This document shows, one piece after another, positions 1 through 8,417 of a DNA stretch of 64,000 nt (position 1 is its first letter; each line of letters starts with the position of its first letter). Source of the DNA: Actinomadura rupiterrae (GTDB lineage: Bacteria > Actinomycetota > Actinomycetes > Streptosporangiales > Streptosporangiaceae). The DNA lies in assembly GCF_024172125.1 (NCBI RefSeq), contig NZ_JAMZEA010000002.1, positions 744,001-808,000 of the forward strand, in the 5' to 3' direction. Made by a program: the position numbers and the translations under genes. The notes beneath the pieces were generated by a model. It was not told the origin of the DNA. It searched no databases and worked only from the letters and a program-made list of their open reading frames with translations.

Positions 1-63
1 CCGGACGGGCCCTGAATGAGGTGCAGCGAATGGCGCGCCACTGAAACGCGCGTCCCGCCCCTT

Positions 64-1059
64 TCAGCTCGCCGGATTCAACGCCGGGGCCATGGCCTTG
101 GGAGTCGTCTTGGACGGGGTGGGAGTGGGGGTGGTGTGTTGGACGGGGTCGATGGTTTTGTAGCAGCTGGTTTTCGTGGAGCGGGAGCGGCCGGTGCTGT
201 TCACCACGTAGGCCTCGGCGTAGACGCAGCCGGGTTTCGTTTCGAGGATGCTGCTCCAGGAGCCGGGGCGGAGGTCGGCGCTCACGGAGAACTGGACGTT
301 CGCGTCGTCGGCGGGGCGGTGGACGATGATGTAGACGCGCCATTTCGAGGAGTTGGGGCCGGTGACGTAGCCCCAGTTGGCCTTGCAGCGGTCGGAGTAG
401 AAGAGGGTGAGCCAGCCGTAGGTGCTCTCGTCCGGCCAGACCATTCCCTGGCGCTCGATGATTTTCTGGTCGCGGCCGCAGCCGGCGACGTACGGGTCCA
501 CGCCGTCGGCGGGGGCGACGGCGGCGGGAGTGGGTTTCGGAGAGGCGGCGGAACGGCCCGAGATGGGGTGGACGAACCAGCCGGCCGTAAAGGCGACGAC
601 CGTGACGAGGGCGCCTATCAGCAGGGCGCGGCGCTTTCGCGGAGGCGTGAGGACGGTTCCGGGAATCGTCGTCGGCAAAGCGTGTTCGGGGGGTAACGCG
701 ATGTTGGAGGACGGCCGGGGGACGAGCCATCCGCGTTTCTCCGCCTCCTCTTGTGCGTCCGGCGTGGACAGTTCGGCTTGGGTGTCCGGCGCGGACAGTT
801 CAGCGCGGGTGGCTTCCAGGCGGTCGAGCCACCAGCGGACGTCGCCGTTGCAAAGGCGGACGAACTCGGTGAGGACGCGTTCGCTCGGGAGTTGGTATCC
901 GGCGACCGCTGCGGCGAGCGCGCTCTTCGACACGGTGGCGTGCCGGGCCATCGTCCCGAAGGGGGCCTCACCGGCGGCGGAGCGCAGGGCGCGAAGCTCG
1001 CAGGCGAAACGCTCGACAGGTCCCATGGCCGGATTCAACGGCCGCATAGTCCGCCCCAT
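64..1059 (-). CDS. Membrane-anchored HTH protein with DUF2690-like extracytoplasmic domain
   Basis: Unknown function; probably a membrane-tethered regulator or envelope protein. The N-terminal ~90 residues look like a small helix-turn-helix domain of the kind seen in actinobacterial proteins that gauge 'number of candidates' (VSKSALAAAVAGYQLPSE). A Pro/Ser-rich linker follows, then one basic-flanked membrane segment (LLIGALVTVVAFTAGWF). The C-terminal domain has conserved-looking Cys, Trp and Tyr residues (VDPYVAGCG, FYSDRCKANWGYV, TKTSCYKT) typical of DUF2690. The tail is Thr/Pro-rich. I chose the ATG at 1059 because AAGGA lies 9 nt upstream; an upstream in-frame TTG at 1083 is less likely. 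The inferred topology is a cytoplasmic HTH and an outside C-terminal domain with a possible disulfide. Confidence 0.8.
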   Translation of the reverse strand: MGRTMRPLNPAMGPVERFACELRALRSAAGEAPFGTMARHATVSKSALAAAVAGYQLPSERVLTEFVRLCNGDVRWWLDRLEATRAELSAPDTQAELSTPDAQEEAEKRGWLVPRPSSNIALPPEHALPTTIPGTVLTPPRKRRALLIGALVTVVAFTAGWFVHPISGRSAASPKPTPAAVAPADGVDPYVAGCGRDQKIIERQGMVWPDESTYGWLTLFYSDRCKANWGYVTGPNSSKWRVYIIVHRPADDANVQFSVSADLRPGSWSSILETKPGCVYAEAYVVNSTGRSRSTKTSCYKTIDPVQHTTPTPTPSKTTPKAMAPALNPAS

Positions 1060-1165
1060 GACGCCCATTCCTTTGCACGTCAAAGCCCAGCCTAAAGGGC
1101 TCTGGTTCGGAAGGAATCTTGCACAGCGGAGCGGACGGTGAAAGACCCAAACGCCGCCTTCTTTT

Positions 1166-1185
1166 AGGTGCGCCTAGGTGCGCCT
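1166..1185. repeat. 10-bp tandem direct repeat (AGGTGCGCCT x2)
   Basis: AGGTGCGCCT occurs twice head to tail just downstream of the hydrolase stop codon (minus strand) and upstream of the DUF2690 gene. Each unit is partly self-complementary (AGG/CCT). It could be a weak terminator or a protein-binding site; nothing more can be said. Confidence 0.45.
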
Positions 1186-1199
1186 GATTCGGTCGAGAC

Positions 1200-2051
1200 C
1201 TAAACGGCCGGGGCCGTTAGGCGGAGCAGGGCGTCCGCGACGGTCGGCCAGGTCGGGCGAGGGAGGCCCTGGCCGGTGCCGTGCAGGGTGAGGAGGGTGG
1301 CGCCGGGGATCTCCTCGGCGAGCGCGACGCCGTTGCCGTGCGGGAAGAAAGGGTCCTCGTCGCCGTGGACGACCAGGGTCGGCGCGGTGATCTCGCCGAG
1401 GCGCTCGCGCCAGCGCGGCTTGCAGTCGACGGCGGCGAACATGGTGCCGATGTGGCTGGCGCGCTGCGCTTCGGGGGTCTTGCGGGCGCGGTCGAAGATC
1501 CGTCCGGCGGTCGCGCGGGCGTCCGCCTCGTCGAAGCCCTGCGCGCCGGTCATCAGCTTCGCGGAGGTCGTCATGTAGTCGACGACGGAGTCGCGGTCCG
1601 TCCAGTCGGGTTGGGGGCGGCCGAACAGCTTGCCCATCGTCTCGCCGTCGTGGTCGGGCAGGTCGTCGTCCACCGGACCGGGGGCGACCGGACGGGTGGA
1701 GACCAGCGTCAGCGACGCGACCCGCGAGGGGTGGTCCAGCGCGAGCAACTGGGCGATGAAGCCGCCGACGCCGAGGCCGACCACGTGGGCGCGGTCCAGG
1801 CCCAGAGCGGAGAGGAGTTCGGCCGCGTCCGTGACCAGGTCGCGGAGGTCGTACGCGGGCGCGTCCGGGTCGACGTAGGTGGACTCGCCGGCGTCGCGCA
1901 GGTCGTAGCGGATCACGTAGCGGCCTGCGAGCGCCTCGCACAGCTCGTCCGGCCAAGCCTGCATGGTGACGCCGATGAGCAGCACCGGCGGGTCGGCCGG
2001 GTCGCCGGAGGTCTCCGCGCACAGCTCGACACCGTTGGCCTTGACCAGCAT
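1200..2051 (-). CDS. Alpha/beta-hydrolase fold protein lacking catalytic Ser and His
   Basis: The 283-residue protein has the canonical layout of a small alpha/beta hydrolase: oxyanion region (PVLLIG), YDLRDAGES loop, strand-elbow-helix, a cap, a late acid (VVHGDEDPFFP) and a C-terminal base position. The nucleophile elbow reads VGLGVGG (residues 91-97), so the expected Ser in G-x-S-x-G is Gly94. The usual GHxLP base motif reads GTGQGLP, so His is Gln. Only the Asp remains. Both changes are explicit in the DNA, with intact reading frame. The start at 2051 is set by GAGAGGGG 6 nt before the ATG; the GTG further upstream lacks one. It lies just downstream of the GlxA-type regulator on the same strand. 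It may be a binding or scaffolding protein rather than an esterase; that is inference. Confidence 0.85.
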   Translation of the reverse strand: MLVKANGVELCAETSGDPADPPVLLIGVTMQAWPDELCEALAGRYVIRYDLRDAGESTYVDPDAPAYDLRDLVTDAAELLSALGLDRAHVVGLGVGGFIAQLLALDHPSRVASLTLVSTRPVAPGPVDDDLPDHDGETMGKLFGRPQPDWTDRDSVVDYMTTSAKLMTGAQGFDEADARATAGRIFDRARKTPEAQRASHIGTMFAAVDCKPRWRERLGEITAPTLVVHGDEDPFFPHGNGVALAEEIPGATLLTLHGTGQGLPRPTWPTVADALLRLTAPAV

Positions 2052-2105
2052 CGTGGTCCCCTCTCGTCGTACGTATGTTCTACCCACACGCTAGGGCACG
2101 GCGCT

Positions 2106-3068
2106 TCACGATGTGGGCGCGAACCGGGTTCGGTAGGCGGTCGGGGTCAGGCCCGTCTGGCGGCGCAGGTGGGTGCGCAGGTTCGCGGCCGTGCCGAGGC
2201 CGGTGGCCTGGGCGATGGCGTCGAGGCGCAGCTCGCCGGCCTCGATCAGGCGGCAGGCCAGGGTCACGCGCTCGGCGGTCAGCCAGGCCAGGGGAGTGGT
2301 GCCGAGCTCGGTGCGGAAGCGGCGGTGCAGGGTCGCGGGGCTCGTCGCGGCGCGGGCGGCCAGGTCGTTGACCGACAGCGGGCGGTCCAGGTTCGCCTGC
2401 GCCCAGGCCAGGACGGGCGCCAGGGACGTGTCCGGAACGTCGGGCAGCGGGCGCTCGATGAACTGCCGCTGGCCGCCGTCCCGGTGGACGGCGAAGACCA
2501 GCCGGCGCGCGACGGCGTTGGCGATCTCGGCGCCGTGGTCGCGGCGGATCAGGTGCAGGCCGAGGTCGAGCGCGGCGGCGCTGCCCGCGGCGGTCAGGAC
2601 GTCCCCGTCGTCCACGAAAAGGACGTCCGGTTCGAGTCGCACGTCCGGGTACCGGACGCGGAACACCTCGGCCCAGCGCCAGTGCGTGGTCGCGCGGCGG
2701 CCGTCCAGTACGCCCGCTGCGGCCAGCGAGAACGTGCCCGTGCAGAAGCTGACCAGGCGCGCGCCGCGCTCGGCGGCGGCCCTGATCGCGTCCAGGACGG
2801 GCCCGGACGGCGGCGTCTCCGGATCCGGACGGTTCGGAACGATCAGCGTGTCCGCCTTTTCTGCTTCGTCCAGGCCCGGAATGCCGGTCATCGTGAACAT
2901 GGCCCGGTGCATGGTGACAGGCCCGGGCGCGCAGAGGGCGAAGTCGTACCACGGGACGTCCAGCTCGGGACGGCGCAACCCGAACAATTCGGTCGCGACG
3001 CCCAGCTCGAACGGGTTCGAACCGTCCTCGACGATCATCCGGACGCGGTGCGAGGATCCTTGCGGCAT
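2106..3068 (-). CDS. GlxA family transcriptional regulator (DJ-1/PfpI-like domain + AraC HTH)
   Basis: A DNA-binding regulator of the AraC superfamily. Residues ~8-180 form a DJ-1/PfpI-like class I amidotransferase fold with the cysteine elbow SFCTGTFSLAAAGVLDGR and the family signature ATTHW. Residues ~215-315 form two helix-turn-helix units (LSVNDLAARAATSPATLHRRF, with a second around LDAIAQATGL). The length of 320 aa is normal. The cupin gene starts 52 bp away on the opposite strand, so the two may share a divergent control region. The hydrolase gene follows 54 bp downstream in the same direction and may be co-transcribed. The ligand is unknown. Confidence 0.93.
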   Translation of the reverse strand: MPQGSSHRVRMIVEDGSNPFELGVATELFGLRRPELDVPWYDFALCAPGPVTMHRAMFTMTGIPGLDEAEKADTLIVPNRPDPETPPSGPVLDAIRAAAERGARLVSFCTGTFSLAAAGVLDGRRATTHWRWAEVFRVRYPDVRLEPDVLFVDDGDVLTAAGSAAALDLGLHLIRRDHGAEIANAVARRLVFAVHRDGGQRQFIERPLPDVPDTSLAPVLAWAQANLDRPLSVNDLAARAATSPATLHRRFRTELGTTPLAWLTAERVTLACRLIEAGELRLDAIAQATGLGTAANLRTHLRRQTGLTPTAYRTRFAPTS

Positions 3069-3120
3069 ATGCGATTCCTAGCACTCGTCCGGGCGGTCGC
3101 GCGACCGGCAGGCTGGCCGC

Positions 3121-3516
3121 ATGAGCGACGAAGTGATCGGACTGCGGGACGCGCTGGCCACGTTCGACGAGGTCTGGAGCCCGCGCATCGCGACCCGGGT
3201 GAACGACTACGACGTGCGGATCGCCAAGTTCGAGGGCGAGCACGTCTGGCACGTGCACGAGGACACCGACGAGTTCTTCCTCGTCATCGACGGCGAGATC
3301 ACGATCGGCCTGCGCGAGGACGGTGCGGAGCGGTCTGTCAACCTTCCGCAGGGCTCGGTGTTCGTGGTGCCGAAGGGCGTCGAGCACAAGCCGTCCGCGG
3401 TGAAGAGGGCCTCGGTGCTGCTGTTCGAGCCGTCCGGCACGCTGTCGGTCGGCGACCGCCACGAGGACGTCCCCGACCACGTCGACGCGACGGTCGGCCA
3501 CCAGCTGACCCGCTAG
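3121..3516 (+). CDS. Small cupin-domain protein
   Basis: A single-domain cupin of 131 aa. The first cupin motif is WHVHEDTDEFFLVIDGEI, with two His and a Glu that normally bind a divalent metal; the second motif contains GSVFVVPKGVEHKP. No other domain is present. It is transcribed divergently from the GlxA-type regulator, which suggests that regulator controls it. No Shine-Dalgarno is evident: CAGGCT lies 6 nt before the ATG and could be a -10 hexamer of a leaderless promoter. The gene converges on the epimerase fusion with a 14-bp gap. The substrate cannot be told. Confidence 0.9.
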   Translation: MSDEVIGLRDALATFDEVWSPRIATRVNDYDVRIAKFEGEHVWHVHEDTDEFFLVIDGEITIGLREDGAERSVNLPQGSVFVVPKGVEHKPSAVKRASVLLFEPSGTLSVGDRHEDVPDHVDATVGHQLTR

Positions 3517-3530
3517 AACAAGCCGATCCG

Positions 3531-5120
3531 TTAGGACGGGGTCAGGCGGAAGATGCGCAGTTCGCGGCCGGCCCGTTCCACATAGCGGTCGTAGACGGGC
3601 CAGACCTGGATGAGCCGGGGCCAGGCCTCGGCGCGCTCGGCGTCCGTCAGCAGGTGCGCGGTGACCTTGGTGGTGCGGCCGCGGAAGGAGACCTCGGCGG
3701 CGGGGTTCTTCATCAGGTTCGCCGTCCAGGCGGGGTGCTTCTCGCGGCCGAAGTTCGAGCCGACGACCAGCCACGTGCCGTCCTCCTCGGGACGGCACGC
3801 CAGCGGCACCTCGCGGCGCAGCCCGGACTTCGCGCCCGTCGTCGTCAGCAGCAGGCTCGGCACGAGCGCCTGGCCCAGCAGGATGCGGCCGCCGCTGATC
3901 CGGTGCAGCGCCCGGTCCAGCGGCGGGACGACCTTGGGCCCGACCTTCGAGAACCACGGCGCGCCCGAGACGTACCGGAACACCGGTCCCAGGGTGCGCT
4001 GGATGAGCGTCGGCATCGGCTTCTCCTCCGCAGGGCGCGCTCCGGCGGGGCGCGGATCGGTGGGACGAACCGCCCCCGGGGGCCCGGGGACGAGCGGCGG
4101 CGCGTCCGGGGCGAGGCGGCCGGCGCGGCGGGGTTTGAGGTGGCCGGACGCGGCCAGCCAGCGCAGCGCGTCCGCCACCGTCGTCTCCACGGGGCGCAGG
4201 CCGAGGTCCAGCGCGGCGAGCGTGGGGGCGTCGTCGGTCGGGACGAGGCCGACCATCATCTGCGCCGCGTCCCTGGTCAGCGGGTAGTCGAACGGGCGGA
4301 CGCGCTTGGCGGCGTCCAGCACCCGGCCCAGGCCGATCATGACGCTGCCCGGGACGCGCATCCTCCGGCACGGGACGCCGGTGAGCGTGTCGCAGAGGTC
4401 GGCGATCTCCGGCCAGGTGAGGTAGGTCCCGCCGAGCGTCCAGCGCTCGCCGCCCTCGGCGGTGCCGATCGCGCGGGCCAGCGCCTCGGCCAGGTCGCGG
4501 ACGTCGATCACGCCGACACCGCCGGGCGGCAGCGGCCAGGCCAGGTTCAGCGCCCCGGCGAGCCCCTCCGGCAGGGCGTCCAGGTGCGGCTGGTGGGGGC
4601 CGCAGACGCCGCCGGGGTAGACGATCGCGACGGGGGCGCCGCCCGACTGCACCTCGCGGACGTACCGCTCGGCGGCGACCTTGGACCGGCCGTAGTCGGT
4701 GTGCGGGCTGGCGAGCGGGCTGTCCGGCGTGATCACCGGGCCGTCCGGCGGGACGAACACCGCGACCGACGACACGTGCACGACCGGCGCGAGGCCGCGC
4801 TCGACCGCGCCGCCGATGATGTTGCGGGTGCCGGTGACGTTCGCCGAGACCAGGTCGCCCGCCGGGCCGGTGACGCCGATCGCGGCGGCGGCGTGGATCG
4901 CGGCGTCGCAGCCGTCCAGCGCCGCGCCGACGGCCGCGGTGTCCAGCATGTCGCCCCGGACGAACTCGACGTCCGCCGCGTCCACGCCGAGCGTGGCGAG
5001 CGTCCGGGCGGCCCGCTCCGGGGCGCGGACGAGCGCGCGCACCTCGTGCCCGGCGGCCAGCAGGGCGGCGACGGTGTACGAGCCGACGAATCCCGACGCA
5101 CCGGTAAGGAACACGCGCAT
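3531..5120 (-). CDS. Fused NAD-dependent epimerase/dehydratase and deazaflavin (F420)-dependent nitroreductase
   Basis: The 529-residue protein joins two families usually encoded separately. Residues 1-~325 are an extended SDR/epimerase: TGASGFVG nucleotide-binding loop, VSSVAVF strand and catalytic DYGRSKVAAE (YxxxK). After a Pro/Ala-rich linker (~325-368), residues 369-529 form a DDN-type F420-dependent oxidoreductase (LLLTTTGAKSGLRREVPL, VGSNFGREKHPAWTANLMKNP). The ATG at residue 369 (position 4016) is preceded by GGAGGAG at good spacing, so the second domain could also be made alone. TAGGTT lies 6 nt before the main start, suggesting a leaderless transcript. The reaction is unknown; an NAD(P)/F420 two-step conversion is conceivable. 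Confidence 0.9.
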   Translation of the reverse strand: MRVFLTGASGFVGSYTVAALLAAGHEVRALVRAPERAARTLATLGVDAADVEFVRGDMLDTAAVGAALDGCDAAIHAAAAIGVTGPAGDLVSANVTGTRNIIGGAVERGLAPVVHVSSVAVFVPPDGPVITPDSPLASPHTDYGRSKVAAERYVREVQSGGAPVAIVYPGGVCGPHQPHLDALPEGLAGALNLAWPLPPGGVGVIDVRDLAEALARAIGTAEGGERWTLGGTYLTWPEIADLCDTLTGVPCRRMRVPGSVMIGLGRVLDAAKRVRPFDYPLTRDAAQMMVGLVPTDDAPTLAALDLGLRPVETTVADALRWLAASGHLKPRRAGRLAPDAPPLVPGPPGAVRPTDPRPAGARPAEEKPMPTLIQRTLGPVFRYVSGAPWFSKVGPKVVPPLDRALHRISGGRILLGQALVPSLLLTTTGAKSGLRREVPLACRPEEDGTWLVVGSNFGREKHPAWTANLMKNPAAEVSFRGRTTKVTAHLLTDAERAEAWPRLIQVWPVYDRYVERAGRELRIFRLTPS

Positions 5121-5126
5121 GACGGC

Positions 5127-5132
5127 AACCTA
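5127..5132 (-). promoter_or_regulatory. Putative -10 element (TAGGTT) of a leaderless promoter
   Basis: On the minus strand TAGGTT is followed by GCCGTC and the ATG of the epimerase fusion. A TANNNT hexamer 6-7 nt before a start codon without a Shine-Dalgarno is the usual layout of actinobacterial leaderless promoters. An almost identical string (TAGGTTGCCGTTC-ATG) precedes the small ORF starting at 13476. Confidence 0.5.
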
Positions 5133-5314
5133 GCGCTTGCTCATACAGAAGAGAAACCCCGGGGCCACCCCGAGTTCCGGCCGCGCCCCGGAGTGGCGGC
5201 GCGCTCCGGGGTTCCGGTCGCCCCTAACCATGGTCGCGCCTCGCCCGGGGCGTTGACGGGTCTGGAACGCTCCAGCACACTCGGGGCTCACCCACCCCCG
5301 CCCGGGAGGGAACC

Positions 5315-6463
5315 ATGAGGATCGCACTCGCCGGCGCGGGCCGGATCGGCGCGCGGCACGCCGCCGCCCTGGCCCGCTCGTCCCACGTCACCGAACTCAT
5401 CATCGCCGACGCCGACCCGCACCGCGCCGCCGCCCTGGCCGCCCGCCTCCGCCCGGCCCACTCACCCCCGCCGCCCACCACCTCCGAGCAGCCGACCAGC
5501 CCGCCCGCGTTCGAACCGATGGCGTCTGCGTCTGGCGCGGCCGCTGCTTCCGGGTCCGCGTCCGGCGCGTATGCGGGCGTCGCGTCCGCGGGCGCCTGTG
5601 TTGCGGTTCGTGCCGTTGCTTCTGTGGACGAGTTGTTCGCTGCGGGTGCGGACGGGTTCGTGGTGGCGGCGGCCACGGATGCGCATGCGGTGCTGGTGGA
5701 GCGGGCCGTGGCGCAGGGGACTCCGGTCTTCTGCGAGAAACCGCTCGCCCCGGACGCGGATGGAACGCTCCAAATCGTCCGCGCCGCGTGTGAGGCGCGG
5801 GTTCCGGTGCAGGTCGGGTTCCAGCGCCGGTTCGACGCCGGGTACCAGGCCGCGCGGGACGCCGTCGCGTCCGGACGGCTCGGCTGGCTGCACACCGTCC
5901 GGTCGTGCGGCTTCGATCCCGCGCCGCCGCCCGCCGAGTACGTCCCGACGTCCGGCGGGCTGTTCCGCGACTGCCTGATCCACGACCTCGACTCGATCCG
6001 CTACGTGACGGGACGGGAGGTCGTCCGGGTCGTCGCGGCCGGGGCCAACCGGGGGGACGCGTTCTTCCGCGAGAGCGGCGACGTGGACACCGGCGCGGCG
6101 CTGCTCGTCCTGGACGACGGGACGCTCGGCCTCATCGCCGCGACCAGGTACAACGCGGCCGGGTACGACGTCCGGCTGGAGGTGTTCGGCTCCAAGGACA
6201 GCGTCGTCGCCGGCCTGGACGACCGCACGCCGATCACGCCGCTGCCCGATGCGGGCCGGAGCGGCCCCGCCTACAGCGGGTTCCTGGAGCGCTTCGCCAC
6301 CGCCTACGATGCCGAGCTCGCCGCGTTCGTCCAGGTCGTGGCGGGAACCAGGGCCAACCCGTGCCCGCCGGAGGAGGCGCTCGAAGCGTTCTACCTGGCC
6401 GAGGCGTGCGACCTGTCCCGGCGCGAGGGCCGCGCCGTGGACGTCGAGGAGGTCCGGCGATGA
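5315..6463 (+). CDS. Gfo/Idh/MocA family oxidoreductase, inositol 2-dehydrogenase-like
   Basis: Likely NAD(P)-dependent oxidation of a cyclitol or sugar, with myo-inositol to scyllo-inosose as the model reaction. The N-terminal Rossmann loop is ALAGAGRIGARHAAAL, the Gfo/Idh EKP motif is FCEKPLAP, and the C-terminal domain carries RDCLIHDLDSIRYVTG with the catalytic Asp/His region. GGGAGGGAACC before the ATG is a strong ribosome site. Residues ~49-94 are a low-complexity Pro, then Ala/Ser/Gly-rich insertion that splits the Rossmann fold between a helix and the next strand, which relatives lack. The gene heads a tight operon (ATGA overlap with the next gene) of isomerase, kinase and ABC importer, supporting a role in inositol-type catabolism. 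Confidence 0.85.
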   Translation: MRIALAGAGRIGARHAAALARSSHVTELIIADADPHRAAALAARLRPAHSPPPPTTSEQPTSPPAFEPMASASGAAAASGSASGAYAGVASAGACVAVRAVASVDELFAAGADGFVVAAATDAHAVLVERAVAQGTPVFCEKPLAPDADGTLQIVRAACEARVPVQVGFQRRFDAGYQAARDAVASGRLGWLHTVRSCGFDPAPPPAEYVPTSGGLFRDCLIHDLDSIRYVTGREVVRVVAAGANRGDAFFRESGDVDTGAALLVLDDGTLGLIAATRYNAAGYDVRLEVFGSKDSVVAGLDDRTPITPLPDAGRSGPAYSGFLERFATAYDAELAAFVQVVAGTRANPCPPEEALEAFYLAEACDLSRREGRAVDVEEVRR

Positions 6464-7335
6464 CGGCGCGCAGCGCGGTGAAGGTCGCGGGGGCGCCGAT
6501 CTCGTGGGGTGTGTGCGAGGTGCCCGGCTGGGGGCACCAGCTCGCGCCCGGCAGGGTGCTGGACGAGTTGGCCGCGCTCGGCCTGGACGCCGTGGAGCGC
6601 GGCCCGGACGGCTTCCTCCCGGACGATCCGGACGAACGCGACGCGCTCCTCAAGCAGCACGGCCTGCGGCTGGTCGGCGCGTTCGTCCCAGTCGTCCTGC
6701 ATGACCCGGATGACGATCCGCTCGGCGAGATCGCAACGGCCCTGGACGCGCTGCCCGCCGAGACCGTCCTCGTCCTGGCCGCCGCGACCGGCCTGACCGG
6801 CTACGACACCCGCCCCGCGCTCGGCCCGGACGAGTGGCGGACGCTGCTCGCCAACCTCGACGCGGCCACCCGCCACGCCGAGGCGCGCGGCCGGACGATC
6901 ACCCTCCACCCGCATGTCGGCACGGTCGTCGAGCGGAAGGACGAGGTCGCCCGCGTCCTCGACGGCTGCGCGGTCCCGCTCTGCCTCGACACCGGACACC
7001 TCCTCGTCGGCGGCACCGACCCCGTGGCCCTCACCCGCGAGGCCGCCGCAAGGATCGGGCACGTCCACCTCAAGGACGTGGACGTCACGCTCGCGCGACA
7101 GGTGCAGGCAGGCGAGAGGCCCTATGCCGAAGCGGTCGCGAGCGGCTTGTACCGCCCGCTCGGCCAGGGCGGCGTCAACGTGGAGGCGATCGTCCGCGCC
7201 CTCACCGATGCCGGATATGACGGCTGGTACGTCCTCGAACAGGACGCCGTCCTCACCGAGGAGCCGCCGACCGGCCGCGGCCCGGTCGAAGAGGTCGCGG
7301 CAAGCCTCGCCTACCTCACCGGGATCGCCCCATGA
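6460..7335 (+). CDS. TIM-barrel sugar isomerase/dehydratase (inosose dehydratase/IolE-like)
   Basis: A 291-residue xylose-isomerase-like TIM barrel. The N-terminal motif APISWGVCEVPGWG is typical of the actinobacterial IolE-like group. Metal-site residues appear in order: LHPHVGT, CLDTGHLLVGG, HVHLKDVD and a late WYVLEQD Glu. The start overlaps the dehydrogenase stop (ATGA) and the stop overlaps the kinase start, indicating coupled translation. It probably dehydrates or isomerises the keto-cyclitol formed by the preceding dehydrogenase. Sequence alone does not separate inosose dehydratase from other sugar epimerases of the family. Confidence 0.85.
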   Translation: MTARSAVKVAGAPISWGVCEVPGWGHQLAPGRVLDELAALGLDAVERGPDGFLPDDPDERDALLKQHGLRLVGAFVPVVLHDPDDDPLGEIATALDALPAETVLVLAAATGLTGYDTRPALGPDEWRTLLANLDAATRHAEARGRTITLHPHVGTVVERKDEVARVLDGCAVPLCLDTGHLLVGGTDPVALTREAAARIGHVHLKDVDVTLARQVQAGERPYAEAVASGLYRPLGQGGVNVEAIVRALTDAGYDGWYVLEQDAVLTEEPPTGRGPVEEVAASLAYLTGIAP

Positions 7336-8348
7336 CCCCGGAGCCGAACCGCCCGGCCGCACCGGATCCGGACGGCGCGGGCGTGCCGGAGCTGATCACG
7401 ATGGGGCGGGTGGTCGTCGATCTGTACCCGCACCAGAGCGGCGTGCCGCTGGAGGACGTCGAGACGTTCGGCAAGTACCTCGGCGGCAGCCCGACGAACG
7501 TGGCCGTCGCCGCTGCCCGCCTCGGCCGCCGCGCCGCCGTCATCACCCGCACCGGGGACGACCCGTTCGGCCGGTTCGTCCATAAGGCGCTGCGCCGGTA
7601 CGGGGTGGACGACCGTTACGTCACGTCCGTCCCCGGCCTGCCGACCCCGCTCTCGTTCTGCGAGATCTTCCCGCCGGACGACTTCCCGCTGTACTTCTAC
7701 CGCTACCCCAAGGCCCCCGACCTGGTCATCCACCCCCACGAGCTCGACCTCGAAGCGATCACGAAAACGAAGCTCCTCTGGGCGACCGTCACCGGCCTCT
7801 CGGCAGAACCGAGCCGCACGGCGACGATCGCCGCACTCGAAGCACACCCCCAAACGACCGTCCTCGACCTGGACTGGCGTCCCACCCTCTGGGCCGACCG
7901 CTCCGAAGCGCGCCCGCGCGTCCACGAAGCGCTCAAACACGCGTCCGTCGCGGTCGGAAACCAGGAGGAATGCGAACTGGCGACCGGCGAGCGCGACCCG
8001 CACAGGGCCGCCCAAGCGCTCCTCGACCACGGCCTCGCCCTGGTAGTCGTCAAACGCGGCCCGGACGGCGTCCTAGCGATGACCCAAGACCGGACAGCCG
8101 AGGTCGCGCCCGTCCCCATCGAGGTGGTGAACGGCCTGGGCGCGGGCGACGCGTTCGGCGGCGCGCTGTGCCACGGCCTCCTCGCGGGCTGGGGCCTCGA
8201 ACGCGTGCTCGCCTTCGCGAACGCCGCGGGCGCGATCGTCGCGTCCCGGCTGTCCTGCGCCGAGGCGATGCCCACCGCGGACGAGGTGGACGATCTCCTG
8301 TCCGAACAGTCACTTCTACCCGTCCCGCCCGCCGAGAAACAGCCGTGA
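7332..8348 (+). CDS. iolC: 5-dehydro-2-deoxygluconokinase-like PfkB sugar kinase
   Basis: A ribokinase-family kinase of 338 aa. The N-terminal PfkB signature lies in GKYLGGSPTNVAVAAARLG, and the C-terminal catalytic signature is VNGLGAGDAFGGALCHGLL with the base Asp in GAGD. The YFYRYPKAPD segment resembles IolC proteins, which phosphorylate 5-dehydro-2-deoxy-D-gluconate in inositol breakdown. It overlaps the upstream TIM-barrel gene by ATGA. No iolB, iolD or iolA lies in the window, so the rest of the pathway must be elsewhere. The gene symbol rests on operon context and similarity, not on a substrate assay. Confidence 0.82.
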   Translation: MTPEPNRPAAPDPDGAGVPELITMGRVVVDLYPHQSGVPLEDVETFGKYLGGSPTNVAVAAARLGRRAAVITRTGDDPFGRFVHKALRRYGVDDRYVTSVPGLPTPLSFCEIFPPDDFPLYFYRYPKAPDLVIHPHELDLEAITKTKLLWATVTGLSAEPSRTATIAALEAHPQTTVLDLDWRPTLWADRSEARPRVHEALKHASVAVGNQEECELATGERDPHRAAQALLDHGLALVVVKRGPDGVLAMTQDRTAEVAPVPIEVVNGLGAGDAFGGALCHGLLAGWGLERVLAFANAAGAIVASRLSCAEAMPTADEVDDLLSEQSLLPVPPAEKQP

Positions 8349-8417
8349 CCTGGAGCGCGGAAGGGGCCAAGATGAACTCCATCCGATCGCCCGCCCCCCA
8401 CCGAACGGAGACCGGCC

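Noticed and set aside
1281..5318. 1345-residue open frame on the plus strand
   Set aside because: It runs antisense through the hydrolase, GlxA regulator and epimerase fusion, and its composition (Arg/Gly/Ala-rich) is that of a shadow frame in high-GC DNA.
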